64,000 nucleotides of DNA from Podocnemis expansa (lineage: Eukaryota; Chordata; Testudines; Podocnemididae): the NCBI GenBank assembly GCA_007922195.1, contig ML681998.1, positions 20,380,262 to 20,444,261 on the forward strand, read 5' to 3'. A model generated the notes under the pieces. It was not told the origin of the DNA, made no database searches, and saw nothing but the letters and a program-made list of their open reading frames with translations. Positions 12,963 to 25,745 of the stretch are shown here, in pieces (position 1 is the stretch's first letter; each line of letters opens with the position of its first letter). Both the position numbers and the translations under genes were made by a program.

Positions 12963-14625
12963 ACTGAGTCTAAGAGTTTTACTTGTCCAGTGAGGAAACA
13001 GATTACAAACCTTGTGATCCATATGTCCCAGCAAAATTAACCACTTGAATTTTGAAATCCTAATACCAATGCTCACAAAAATCAGCTCATTGAACAATTT
13101 AAAAACCACGAGTTTTGTTGTGGAAATTATTTGGAGAATGAGGATTTTGCAGAAAAAAGATTGATCAACTTACACATAGGAAAGTATAAAATTCGTAAAA
13201 TAGATTCAGTGATAATAATTCTCTCACATCTATCAGCTATCTATCATCTATCATCACAGCACCTGGATTTTGTGACAAACTCTATGATTAAGTTTGAAAT
13301 ATTCATTCAGCTGTCAGCCTTAATAAATATTCATGCATATCAAGATCAAATATTTTTGTGTCTTTTTTTAACTTATAAATCTATCTAAAACAGGAAACAT
13401 GACATGTCTAGCAAACAAGCTACTTTACTATGTTGGAAAATCACTTTGCTGTGATGCAAAAATCATTCTTTACTGAACACTTTGCAGTAAATTTAAGATG
13501 CATCTACTTGAACAGATGGCAGTGGATAGTGCATGTTGAGGAAAACCCTCCTCATGAAAAATGCAGTATAAAAAGATTCTTACATAATATGTTACACTGG
13601 TGTTACTATTGAGAGTACAGTAACTTAAGGGTAACACTCATTAGAAAAGTGTTGTGATTATCAAAGTTGTAATTATCCCAACAACTGAACACTGCAAACT
13701 CTGAAATGCAGAGTGAAGATTAACCATGAAAGAAAACAAACAGGTTACAGCATGAGACTGTGTGGTTAAGCTTTAATGCTGCTCTGTACTGAAAACATGG
13801 GATGAGCAGGCAATGAATATCTGAGCTATGTTTAAAAGTTAGATAAATCTAAACTGACCACAGATACTAAAGTGCTTTAAATCATAAATGGAAGGTTATT
13901 GCATGACATCAATACATAACAGAAGAGAAGTTGATATATTATATTGGATATATTTTACAATTCAAGGTACATTAAATAGGAATTTAACCCTAGATTTAAT
14001 TTAACTCTGTTCTTCTTAGAAGGCTACATTTGTCTTCTTTTTTCCAAAAACAGCAATTGTGCCTTTAGAGGACTGAATGGGTCAAGGGACAGACAAGTAA
14101 TTGGATACAGGATCTCAGTTCTGGGGCATCAGATTCACTCTAATAGAGGCTGGTGATGGATCAATTTTACCAGCAGGACAGAGTGGGCAATGCTGAGCAG
14201 CTGCAGGGCTGTAGATGCTCTGGCGATAGTGAACTTTACAGTCTCCAGTGCAAGATATCAGCAAGCTACATAAGGAATTAAATTGATTCTCTCTTGTCAA
14301 TAAACTCTGCATGTACATATATTTCGCTCCAGGAAGAAAGCTGATCATGTATTCACCTTGCTCACAAAGGTGAAGGAAACAGAACCCAAGAACAGAACTA
14401 GGAAAAATGAGGACATCACTGGCAGGTATTAACCTGATCCAAACTAGACAGTCCTTGGTAGAGAAAGAGAGACAGGCCCTGAAACATGGATGAGAAAACC
14501 CTCCTCCCCATCCTAACCCTCATGAGGACGACGTCTGGAGGTGACTTCATTCCTAGAGCAAGGGAATAGAATAGATAGTAGCAAATTTTCCTCCTGGGAA
14601 AGAGAAGACAGACAAATTGAGTTAC

Positions 14626-14886
14626 CTTTGTTCCCTGATAGAAGTCATCTTTGGATTGGGTGCCCATGAAGGGAAACTGCATGTGTGTGTGGGTATCGAT
14701 CCCTCCAGGCAGCACCAGTTTGTCACAGGCATCTATCACTAGGAGTCCAGCAGGTGCTCCTGGGTCCAGGTCTGGGCCCACTGCCTGCACTACTCCATCT
14801 TCAACATAGACATCAGCCAGCTGCGAGCAGTCATCATTCACCACTCTCCCCCCTTTGATCAAAATCCTCTGCTGTTGGGGATTCAT
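14626..14886 (-). CDS. DPYS: Dihydropyrimidinase, exon 1 (start codon exon)
   Basis: 87 codons from ATG (14884-14886) to the donor GTAAC (14621-14625), leaving phase 0. The product is the N-terminal part of the zinc-dependent cyclic amidohydrolase that opens 5,6-dihydropyrimidines in uracil and thymine breakdown. Recognised from [12 protein letters not shown] (residues 8-19), [10 protein letters not shown], and [20 protein letters not shown] (residues 56-75). The latter contains the HxH pair (His66, His68) that binds the dinuclear zinc centre in this family. The first residues (MNPQQQ) differ from mammals but align in length. The context around the ATG has a purine at -3. The frame is intact and joins exon 2 at 1057-1215. 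No clear TATA box is seen just upstream, and the 5' UTR limits cannot be set. Confidence 0.96.
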
Positions 14887-15454
14887 GACTTCTGATACAG
14901 GCTCGTTGCAAATCTGCCCTGCAGGGGGGCCTGAGGTTTGAGAGCAGCAGCAAAAGTGTCACTATTAGAGATCAAGTTCAGGCTTCTCTTCTGTAGGAAG
15001 ATAACCTCAGCGGGAACAAACACAGACTGGAGGGACAAAAGTACATGGCACAGGTTTCTTTAAATGAAGCAGAGAGTTTCCTCGTTCCTCCTCTAAAACT
15101 AACTCCAGCAGGTTTTCCTGAAAGGTGCTTTCCTGCCCACTCTCTTCCCCCAGCAAGTTACAAGTGATTCCAGAAGGTATTGGTATTTCTGTATCAGAGG
15201 ACCCTCCTGCTGCACCACTGACTCCTCCCACAGCCACAGTTTAGCTTGTAACATCTGCTGTTCAGCTCCAGTCTGCACTAGTCAGAGAAAGCAAGGGGTT
15301 CACCAACTTCATTAAAAAAAGAAAAAACATCTTAAATAGTGACCAGCAGGCCACACTTTCAGCAGAGCTTAGGTGCTCAGCTCTGTGTTGATGCTTAGCA
15401 GCAGATTTTTCAGAAACAAGCAGTGCAGAATATGCTGGGCTAATTTGTAAACCT

Positions 15455-15672
15455 GGCTCCGAAGGGGCAGCCACTTTACTCTAGTTCAGCAAAACAAGCA
15501 AGGAGTCCTGTGGCACTTAAAGTCTAACCAATTTATTTATTGCATGAGCTTTCATGGGTGAAAATGCCACTTCGAAACATCTGACAAGGTGAGATTTTCT
15601 CCCACAAAAGGTCATGGGACAAATAAATTTGTTAGTCTTTAACTGTCACAGGACTCCTTGGTTGTTTTTTGG
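15455..15672 (+). mobile_element. Fold-back short retroposon
   Basis: The forward half (CGAAGGGGCAGCC, TAGTTCAGCAAAACAAGCAAGG, AGTCCTGTGGCACTTAAAG, TTTATTTATTGCATGAGCTTTC) is followed by the reverse half (GAGATTTTCTCCCAC, AAATAAATTTGTTAGTC, GTCACAGGACTCCTTG). The two halves pair over most of their length. ACCTGGCT before the head and ACCTGGGCT after the end may be a target duplication with one indel. Confidence 0.7.
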
Positions 15673-16734
15673 AGACCTGGGCTATTTATTTTGGTGTCAA
15701 AATGGTAGCTGAGCTCTTTCAGAAAGCTGGTGTTTAGTGCTGGCGTGATGGCCCTAGAGCCTGTTTTCACTTAGATGAAGGGCCGCACAAGCAACAGCAT
15801 TGCAGGCTTCACTGCCACCCTCACAGTAGGCTTCAGCCAGAGCTGGGGCCCTAGGGAGAACACCAATTAGGGCCACCTCATCACTCCAGAGGGCTCTAAC
15901 TTGCCCTAGCTGCTCCACTTTAAGGGCCAAGTCCATTGCTCTTGAGAAAGGAGACTCACTGAACCCATTCCCTGTGGAGTGATGGTGGAACTGGAACCAT
16001 GTTTTCTGTAGACCCCATTTCTTGGACGAAGAAGGGTAAGCTCTTCAATCTCACAGAGCCCTGTACTCTGGGTAAATCCTTTTGCACATACACACCCCAC
16101 CCTCCCACCGCAAGGACCACTGCTTGGATTGTGGAGTACCTACCCGCATCCTTTCTGTTTGACTTCAGTTGTTCACAGAGCTGTGTGGATGGTGGAAGGA
16201 ATTTCTCTCAACCTTGCCTAAGGGAGACCTGCGTCCCTGCCTCTTCTGCACCCTCAAACCCATTCTTCTTGTCCCACTAGAAGATCAGGTTGGCAAGTAG
16301 TACTAAGCTGCCCCCTTACCAATCTTTTCCCAAAGTATTTGCCAAGTCTGAAAGGCCTTTAATGAGGACAGAGCAGGCAGGACGCCTCCCATTTTGGAAA
16401 GGCTGCTTCTCTTGCACAGGCTTCACTTAAGAGAAGTGTTTTAATTCTCCTGGCTTCAAAGTGGGCTCAGCTTGTTAGGAAGATAAGAAGAATGTTACAG
16501 CTTTCATACATGACTTTAGGCAGAGAATGCACCTCATAGAATCAGGTCCTAAAGGAAGAAGAGGAATGAAATTAAAGATTGAAAAAATGGCTGAGCTGTC
16601 TGTAAAAATCTATCCATCAAGAAAAATAAATGGAGTTTGGCCAATGAGGAAGCAGTGAAGCCCTTTTGAAAGAACAATTTATAAAGCACATATTAGAACA
16701 CTTGGATAATTTTAACACATAGCACAATTATCCT

Positions 16735-16938
16735 CTGCTGCTAACATGTTTCATAACCTGTCTAGGTTATCTGTGTGACCTGATCCTCTGACTTAAATGT
16801 CCCTGCATTTATTTTCCACCCATTCTATAAATTCCCACATCTTCAAAGCATCTGACAAAGTGGAATTTTTCTCCCATGAAAGCTCATGTGATAAATAAAT
16901 TTGTTTTAAAAAGTGCCACAGGACTCCTTGTTTGTAAA
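16735..16938 (-). mobile_element. Short retroposon, reverse copy
   Basis: Same order as at 12690-12962: CCTGCATTTATTTTCCACCCATTC, CACATCTTCAAAGCATCTGAC, TTTTTCTCCCATGAAAGCTC, AAATAAATTTG, then GTGCCACAGGACTCCTTGTTTG. The head is lost. Confidence 0.65.
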
Positions 16939-18021
16939 TTATTTTTAAATGATCAATGAGAAGTGGAGAAGTGATTGACAGACCAAAGTATCTTGAACCA
17001 ACAACCCACCAAATAATAAGGATCTAGCTGCAGGCTGAACCACAATAAAGAGTTAGAGCACTGCTGGTGTGGTAAGTCCTTCATAGCCAACTCCACTGTG
17101 CTCAAATAATCTGTCTACCAGGTAGAAAGAGATTTGATCTAAGCTCTCCTACCCCAAATGTAGAGGATTGTAGCTTGATAAATAAGGTTCCTGGAGAAGC
17201 AAGAAAGGAATCTATTTCCCACTAGATTTTAATAAGCCACATTTCTAACTGCCTAAGTTATTTAGGTGCTTTTGAAAGTTTTACTCTTGGAGCTAAATGT
17301 TTTGTTGGCAGATTTCAAATCTCTAATAGTCAATTTATTCAGCTCACATAGATAAACAAGAAACTCTCATATCAGCAACATTTACGTAAACTTGGTAAAT
17401 GTTTGATAGGGTCATAGCGCAACTACTCTTAGTTGGATTGGCCTGAATTGCCCCGACAGATAGAAGCACCTGCCACTCGTCTCCGTGGAAAGAATTCTTC
17501 ATCTACTATTGATGATGTCCTTCAACAAGGGAAGGATTTTTCTTAAGAACCCTTGCCTTTCAGTGGGATTTGTTCTCCTGAGCTTTGAAAATCACATTCC
17601 AAAGATTTTTCCAAACTTTTATTTGCATAATTTAACTGTCTTTATAGGGTGATCAATACTTGACCTCGTACTGCATAGATTTTGTTGAGCAATGTTTGCT
17701 TATACGATACTGTTACACAGTAAATCAGTGATTTGAAAGAATGTGTAAGAATTTGTGCCCTAGCATTTTTGCTTTTCTGGAATTATAAACATATTAACAA
17801 GGTAGAAGTGATAGAGAAAGATTTCAAAGCCTAACGTGGACTAATGGTTATGTGGTCAGGAACAAAGTATGTATTCTTAGGGAACTATGTGAAGACATCA
17901 CTTGCATGACACATGGAGAGAAATGTTAATACGCCAAGAGATTATGCGACAGACCAACTTAACTGCATTATCTCAAAAGCAAAGGAAAATCCAACTTATA
18001 TCTGGTTCTTATTATCTATTT

Positions 18022-18743
18022 CAGGGGTGGCTAAACTTCTGGAATTCAATAGCCACACAGGTCAATTATTAAACCTTCAACAACTGCATTGAGGCACATA
18101 ACCACATACATTTACCTACTCCAAAATTACTAAGCTTTAAATTCATTGCACACCTTAATTTTATCATAAAAACAGGCAAATATTGATCCTACTAATGTCA
18201 GATTCTAATAATTACTTGAGGTTACCTTGAAAACTAGGCCTATACAGTAAAAACTTAGCTGTCACTAGATGTAGAACACTGCAGGCTCGTGGCGAGTTTT
18301 TTAAAATCTGGGCAATAACTTGTCAATGCAGTAGGTAAAAGCTTTCTCAGGTGCTGATCTTTAAGTATTGCACAATGTTTCGATTTAACCAGTTTTCATT
18401 GTGGAATACAATGCTTCACAGCAGTAAGTTGTGCCAACAATTGAAAGTAACCTGCAGTCACAGTTTTAAACTTTTCTCCTTCGTATTTTCATTTCTTAGT
18501 ATTCCATGTCATGTTTGGGACTTGTAAAGCCTGATTTTATTTTAACAAAGAGTAAAACTGCATTCGGGCCTATGAGAAAATCTAAACATGCTTCCGCTTC
18601 CTTGCCAGCCCCAGTCATGCTGCCACTTCTCTCCCCATCTCCAACCAAGCAATGCTTCCCTGCCAGCCCGTGCTCTTCCACAAGCCGCACTTTTTCTTTC
18701 AAGAGCTGCATGCAGCTCACAAGCCGCAGTTTGTCCATGCCTG
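18022..18743. mobile_element. hAT non-autonomous element, 722 bp, TIR CAGGGGTGGCTAAAC
   Basis: The left end CAGGGGTGGCTAAAC matches the inverted right end CAGGCATGGACAAAC at 12 of 15 positions. Flanking 8-mers ATCTATTT (18014-18021) and ATCTACTT (18744-18751) match at 7 of 8, the target-duplication length of hAT transposons. Short internal palindromes such as GAGCTGCATGCAGCTC sit near the right end. No transposase ORF is visible. Confidence 0.8.
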
Positions 18744-18776
18744 ATCTACTTCAACAAGAAATCAATTCCTCTACAA

Positions 18777-18941
18777 CAGTGGTTTTCAAATCACAGGTCA
18801 GGACCCAGTACTGGGTCATGGTGCTGCCTGCTGCCACCACCCAAAGACAGTAATATATTGCTCAAAGATATAATTGTTGGGTTGTGGGCATAAATTATTT
18901 TTTTCAGATGGGTCCCAAGGAAAAAAGTTTGAAAACCACTG
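18777..18941. mobile_element. hAT MITE, 165 bp, TIR CAGTGGTTTTCAAA
   Basis: TIRs are perfect over 14 bp (CAGTGGTTTTCAAA ... TTTGAAAACCACTG). Target duplications are CTCTACAA (18769-18776) and GTCTACAA (18942-18949), 7 of 8. It lies 33 bp from the preceding hAT. No coding capacity. Confidence 0.9.
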
Positions 18942-20209
18942 GTCTACAACATTCACCATACCAAGGAATGGGTTTACAAGATATGGATGTTACAGTGTAA
19001 AAATGTAGTTCTGTAGGGTTTAATAAATCTTGTGAATAGTGCAGCTCAAAGTCACTTTTGCATCTTAATTCCTCTGAAAGAGATACCATGCTCTTGGAAT
19101 CCATTGATGTGCCCCATCCCAGTCTCTTATAGACATTGCTATTTAAAGTTTGGTGGCAGATGTACTCTCCAGTGAGGAGAGCTTGAAGCCGCTGGCTATC
19201 AATTAGCCAGTGTTTAATCCTACTGCAACAATGTAAGGGGTGGAGAAGTGTGAGTGAAGGACCCTGTTGGTGCTATTTGGCAGAGGCCACAGAGGGTTTT
19301 ACAAGGATCTCCTGGGATGGATATCTGCTGAATAGTTCAATAAAGGGCAGCGGTTGCAAGCTTTCTCCAGGAGCCAATGGCCCACTGGTCCGTGGAATCA
19401 TTACAAAATGTATATGGAAAATATTTAATAAATTATGCCTCTGCACTAACAGGTACACACTCAAGGTCTTGGAGTTAAAGCAAGTCACTAGAAGGTGACA
19501 TGTCTCAGCAATGTTCCTTTCAGGCAGAAGGCAACAGACTGCTATCTCCATTTCTGGTCATACGTGTATTGTGTGCCTATCTGCTTCGTGAGCTACAGGC
19601 AAAACAAAAGATTGAGAAAGCTATCTGAAAAGAAATTTGCAGACAAGCAAATTATTCAAAAAGACAAAGCATCTTGGTGTGCAAGGAAAAACAAGGGATC
19701 TTTCACCTAGGCAAAGGCTAAGGGCAGGTGGTAGTGAGGCGTTTACAAGCCTGGGTACTCCTAGGAAGCATCACATTAAGCCTTGACCACACCCTTCAAC
19801 CTCCCCCTCCACTAAGCACTTTTATCTGCTTTCATTTTATGCTTATGTCTCCTATTACATTTCTACCCTCCCAGGGCAATACTCTCCATCCATTTTCATC
19901 ATTCAGCTCTCTCAAAAACACAGAAGCCTCAAATGTTGCAGAAGGACACCTAATAATTTCAGTAAGTTTGGGACTAGGCTTCATATCAATGGAGAAGACG
20001 CACCAAAAGTAAATATAAAAGCTTAGAAATACAAGGTCATTTAGCTTCTGGTTCCTCCAGTGTGCTGTGTCTTATCGGAATCTCCCTTTTCTTCAAACCT
20101 CTCAGGCAGTGTCACAGTGCATGGCTTGTACAATACAAGCACATCATCAGAAACAATTATGTCAGACTTTATTTTGTCACTTCTCTCCTATACAAAGTAC
20201 TGTATACTA

Positions 20210-20400
20210 AAATAAACAAGGTGTCCCATAGCACTTTTAAAAACTAATCAGTTTATTTATTGTTTCTGTGAGCTTCATCATCTGATCAGATGCTATAGTA
20301 GGATTGTACCCACAGAAGCTTACAAAATAAATAAATTGGTTAGTCTTTAAAAGTGCCATAGGACTCCTTGTTTGTTTTGCTGAAAGAAGACTAAAAAGGC
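20210..20400 (-). mobile_element. Fold-back short retroposon
   Basis: The forward body (AAACAAGGTGTCCCATAGCAC, AAAACTAATCAGTTTATTTATTG) is followed by the reverse body (GAAGCTTACAAAATAAATAAATTGGTTAGTC, AAAAGTGCCATAGGACTCCTTGTTTG) and the head complement (TGCTGAAAGAAGACTAAAAAGGCTACATCTCC). The arms pair across a spacer of roughly 60 nt. Target duplication is unclear. Confidence 0.7.
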
Positions 20401-20751
20401 TACATCTCCAGAACTCACATACTAGACTGCTTCACAAAATAACTTAGACCAGATTCTGTTCTTATATTGAAGTTCTTAGGAACTCCCTGGTGTAAATGAC
20501 AGAATTAAAGTCTTGTTTACAAATGAAAATAAAGTCAGAGTGGGAGGGAGAAATTGGTAGTTACAGGTTAGGAGAAAAAGATCTGTTGAATAGAGCAGCT
20601 GAAATTTGAACGCAGGAGAAAAGTTCATTTGGTACAGAGATAAAAGGGTATTCCAGCTGGCAAGCTGCAGAGGAGGCTCTCATATCAACAGTGGTGACAG
20701 TTGTGATAGAAGAAGGCAGTGTTAGATGTGTGAAGGAGTAGAGAGCTAAAT

Positions 20752-21484
20752 CAGGGGTTGGCAACCCCCAGCACCCATGTCAAAAGTGGCACAGGGGCTG
20801 AGCGTGAGCAGCAATCCGTGCCACTTGGGCTCCCCCCCGCTCCCCCAGGACCCCACTACTGGCTGCGCTTCTCTGCAAGGAGCACGGTCAGCAGGGAGAA
20901 GGAAGCTGCGGTGCAGCTCCTGGCCCCATCTCCTGCTGGGCAGGGCTAGAGGGGAGCTCGGCTGGTTGGCCAGCTTGGAGCTGCTGCTTCTGGGGGTGGG
21001 TGCCAGCCCCAACCCAGACCCCTGGAGGCTGCCTGCCACTGAGAGTGGGGAACGGTGCTGGCCAACCCTGACCCCCTGGAGGCAGAGCCATCCCTGTAGG
21101 GGGGAACGAGATGGGTGACCATCCTGGGCCCCGTGGGACCCGCACCATTGCCCCCCCATGCCAGGGACTGGGCAAGCCCGCCCAAAATGGTGGCCCGGTT
21201 CAGTGCTGTTGGTCCCCCCCCGTCTGCCATGGGCTCTGCTTTCGGCTCTGTGGCACAGCAGCGGAGAGCAGGTGGGATGCAGCACTGGGCCTGTACCCCC
21301 CACCCCTGCTGGGGGGGTTAGTGGGGGCCTTGCACCCCTCTAGGGGCAGCCCTACCCGGAGGCTGCCTGCCACTGCGGGGGTGGGTACCGGTCCGGACCT
21401 GGAAGTCTGGCCACATCCCCAGCACCCATTGAGGGTGCAGTGGGCAGGGCTGGCACAGGGGCCAGCAAAGGTTGCCGACCCCCG
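20752..21484. mobile_element. hAT non-autonomous element, 733 bp, GC-rich, TIR CAGGGGTTGGCAAC
   Basis: The left end CAGGGGTTGGCAAC pairs with the right end GTTGCCGACCCCCG. Flanks AGCTAAAT (20744-20751) and AGCTAGAT (21485-21492) match at 7 of 8. The interior is GC-rich with recurrent GGGGCTGG and CAGCCCC words, so several chance ORFs appear on both strands. It shares its left interior (GCACCCATG.CAAAAGTGGCA) with the element at 63223-63596, so both belong to one family. Confidence 0.85.
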
Positions 21485-24400
21485 AGCTAGATGCTGCATG
21501 TTAAAAATAATACTTGACCTTTATAGAACAATTTTCTTCCATGGGTATCAAGGAAGGGGTGATAACCCAGATCTAACATCTCCTGAAATTAAGGTAAAGG
21601 CACCCATTGACACCAGTGGCCACTGGATCAGGCCCAATATGTGTAAATTGTAGATGATCAGTGGAGAGAGTGTTAACGTGCCATCCTTGAAGATGATCCT
21701 AGAAGTTGTGGAGAAGCAGGTAGTTGCACTTCCTTATGCCAGGAAGGAGGCACACACACCAGGATTCTGTTGGAACTGATGTCTCTAGAGCTGAGATTTA
21801 GAGGAAAATATATAGAACAGAGTAAAGGGGAGAAGAGGAGATGTTACTATAATTCTATTTTGATTGTTAAAAATCATTGTTATACAAAGTCAGGCATCAG
21901 CTTCTATACTTGAAAATTTGGTCTCTTCCTTGCTCAACTGTAACTGTGCTAGTCAGGTGCAACTGCCTGGGACTAAATGAGGGTAAAATCTGAGCCAGGA
22001 AATCTACAGTCAAAACTTAAGCCACTGAAAAAAAGCAAAGAGTGGTAGAGAAATACTGGGGCTAATGAGGAAGGAAGAAGTAAAGACAAAGATATACAAT
22101 CAAACTGCAACACTGGAAAGGCAAACAAAAAAGGCATAAAAATAGAAAAAAAAACCCTAATGTCACAAACCAAAGGAACTGATCTCCTCAAAAATGATGC
22201 AATAAAAGATTCTTTCCTTTGAACATCTGCTGTAGCCTATTTGGGCGTCTGAGATTTGCTGTGAATTTGGTCCTCAGCATAAGTAAAATACATTTGTATA
22301 GTATTTCTCCAGGTGCACAGAAATATCAACTTGCTTATGTAAGTATGTGTGTTGGCCATGTGATGCAACCGAAGGTTATTTTTTCCCCACAATGCTCTAT
22401 TACATACCTATGACTACTATTTCTTTGCTGTATAATTCTCTAACTTTGCATCATTCAGTTTCAAATACATTTTTTCATTACTTCAATGCATGTGCACTAT
22501 AAAACATCAGTGCTCATTAAAAGGTACCTCACTATTCTATCCGAATCAGCAGCCAACAGTAAAGTTTTATTTCGCAGTACAATTCTTTTGCCATTTTAAA
22601 ATTATACTTTTTTTCATCCTTTTGATCTCTGAAACTACTCTGGAAAACAGAACTCTTGCACTTGTCTGGTGACCTGGTGGATGTAAAATGGCAACAAAAT
22701 GTTTTTAACTTAAAAGAAAGCTGATTTCTCACCAAGGTTGCTGTGCACTTATTGATAAATCAACACTAGGAAAAAAATCAGAGGCTATCTGCACTGTAGT
22801 GTTTTTCCTTGTTTCTTACAGATTCAGTCCTTCTCCTGTTTAAGTTAATAGGAATCCAGCCATATATTTCATTGGGACTGGACTTGATTATGGAACAACT
22901 GGTTTGATCCATTGAGACAATTCCTCTTTCTAAATTTAAAACTTATAAACGGGATACATTTTTATACCATGCTTCTTTGGAACCCCCTACCATAGTATAT
23001 TCTCCTGGCACAGATTTTAGTAGGATTTTTCGAAAGTGGATGTACAACAAAAACACAGTGGGGAACCATTAACACGTGGATGTTGGGGGACAAGCCGCCA
23101 TGACCGTGCTTTAAATGAAACGTGCATAAATGGGACCAGAGTGAAATGTTCTAAAATACAGTGCAGTACAGTATTTTTTAAATAAATGCATACACTGTAC
23201 AGTGGTTGTACACTACAACACTACTAAAAATGGATTTTGTTTAACAAAATTAAAAATATAAATTTTAATTCATGATCTGATTTTTAAAACAAAATATGCA
23301 AAAATGCACAGAAATCACAAAAACCTCATTAAACAAATTTAAGAATTCATATCTATTTAACCATGAAAACAGTGATAAAATAAATACTGTACATAGTGTG
23401 TGAAAATACTAGAGTGAATCCATTTTGAATATTTATAGTACAGTATTACCATAGACAACATACTGTATTACATATATACATTACAGGATTCCACACTGAG
23501 TCCACAGAGTTCATAATCCAAGAAGTGTGCTTATATAAAGTTTATTCAGTCCACAGGTTCATCTTGCTGGGATGGAGTTTTTATGAAGTAGGATGTTATT
23601 TTCTGCTGTTTCCCGTGCTTGGCTTTGTTTTTCTTCACAAAACTGATCATCCCACGTGTTCATGACTCATTGAATTGATTTGATGACCGCCCCTCACTGA
23701 CCATCACTTAAGTATGTAAGGAATGTAAGGGGAGCAGATGGCCCCCTCAACTTAACTAGATGGCCCTTAAACTTAACTAGATGGCTGTTGTCACCCCATT
23801 GTTTCTCTTGGGCTTGGTGTAGGTGGGTACTGCCTGACTGCAAGGTCCTTTGTGACACTGAAGGTATGGCTCATATCACCTTTGTTCCCCACATTCCCTA
23901 TGATCAGGGAACTGGCAGGAAAAACAGTTTAAAAGCTCAGGTCTTGGGGGGCTCAGGGGGGATGGTCCCCAATATCCTGCCTGGCCTGATCACCCAGACA
24001 CTGACCTCCTCCGCTCATGAGTTCTTCCCCGAGTGTACCCCACATTTTGAACTGCCGGCCGAGTAACAAGTCTCTCTCTCTCTTCTGGGATGCTTCTGCT
24101 GCTGCTAGTGGTGTTGATAAGAGTTTGCCCCTGCAGCTCCTTTCAGTAAAAAAGTTTCTTCTTTTTATATTGCTGCCTTGCCACCGCACTCACTCGCTTG
24201 CTTGCGCTCTCTCTCTCTCCCCTTCTGCCCTAACAAGCCCTAGCTTCTAAGAGCTGGCTCATTCAAGTTTTATTGCTGCCTCTCTTACTTGTCTCACCTC
24301 GCTATAACTTTTCTTTTCACTGCTCTAAAGTCCCCAGGTCTTCAGCTGTTTGCCACTGCCTTATACTAAGTTGTATCTTTCTCCCCATGGCTGTGTCTCT

Positions 24401-24656
24401 CTTCTCTTATTATTTTAAGGAAAAAGGTGTTACTATAAGTTGCAACATTGTCTAAACATAATCTGTGAACTGTGAAAGTGTTAACATAGCACACAACATT
24501 GTATTGCAGAAAATAGCAGAAAAGCCATTTGTGGGCCGCATGCAGGCCAGGAGCTGTACTTTGGGCACTCCTGCTTTGGAGGATCCCCTTCATCCCCATT
24601 CAACCTACTGTGTAGGCTTCATAGGGCTTGGCCATTAGTCCCTGTCTTTTCTTCCC

Positions 24657-25745
24657 TCATACCACATTTGAGGTAATCTCATCTCCAAAGAGAAATTTGA
24701 TACTCTCAATCCTGATGACTCACAGATCTACCTCTATTCTCCAGCCCCGTCTCCCTTCATGAAAACTAAGATCTCTGCCTGTCTGACATCTGGTGGATGT
24801 CTAACCATCAACTCAAGCCCAACTTGATTAAAACAGAGCTTTTAATCTCCCCCACAGGACTTCCTCACTACCTCCTCTCTCAATCACTGTGGACGCCACC
24901 ATTCTGTCTATCACTCAGGCCTGTAATTTGGTGTTATCTTCAACCCAGATTTCTGTAGGTCTTCACATCCATGCTCAGTCTGTTTAAGTCTTGCAGATTT
25001 TTTTCTGCATAGCAGCTTTAAATTACAGTCTTTTCTATCCACCAACAGCTAGAATTCTTGGCCAGGTTCTCACATCTTGGTTCCTGCAACATCTTTCTTT
25101 CTGACCTTGACAAATGCAATCTTATCCCACTGAAACCCATTCAGAATGCTACTGCAAAGGTAAGATAACTTTTCTAGTCCATTAATTTGACCCTGTCACC
25201 TCCTCTGTATGCAACTCCTCACTGACTCCCTCTTCTCTATCATTTCGGTCATAAGTTATTGGTGTACTTTTTCAAGGTCATTCATAAACTGTCCCCACTC
25301 TACCTATTATCTCTCAATAAGTATTTCAAAACTTGATCCCTGTCTCTAATCAGCCCTTAATATCAGACTCAATTGCCTATTTGTTCAATTATCAAGAAAA
25401 GTACTTTTGTGCTTTCTCCCATGCTGTTCCTCACACTAGCAAGAACCTCTTCACAAACATCCAGAAAACAAACTCCTCCTCCAAAACTCTACGTTGCTGT
25501 GAGGACTGCAAAAAAACACCTTGACAATGGTTAGGCTGAGATCTGTCATCTCTCATGCTGACCAATGTTGTTTGAACTCTGTTTGTTTGTACTCCTCCTG
25601 TTTGCATTCAACTGTAGTCTCTTGAGTTATATTTAGATTGTAAGTTCTTCAGATAAGGAACAGTCTTTGTTCAGTTCTTTTACAGTACATAGCCATAATG
25701 TGTTAGTGATCTGTAACAGGAATTCTTAAGCACTACAGTCACCAC
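24657..25745 (+). mobile_element. L2-type LINE, degenerate RT and 3' end
   Basis: Conceptual reading gives fragments of the L2 reverse transcriptase: the DDTQIYLY-like motif (about 24717-24735), a helix ending in LKPNLIKTELL (about 24815-24845), and NATAKV (about 25150). The 3' part has the L2-style tail TAGATTGTAAGTTCTTCAGA then ACAGTCTTTGTTCAGTTC and TTTTACAGTACATAGC. Frames are broken by many stops. It is old. Confidence 0.7.

Noticed and set aside
13228..13252. Possible spaced-repeat array (ATCT words)
   Set aside because: Simple-sequence repeat with no spacers of constant length; not CRISPR, and not expected in a vertebrate genome.
20746..21653. Several overlapping frames of 90-185 codons on both strands
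   Set aside because: They lie within or run out of a GC-rich non-autonomous hAT and show no conserved domain; low-stop composition explains them.
24515..24575. TTTGGGCACTCCTG, resembling a hAT right end
   Set aside because: No matching left end or duplication could be found, so it is not listed as an element.
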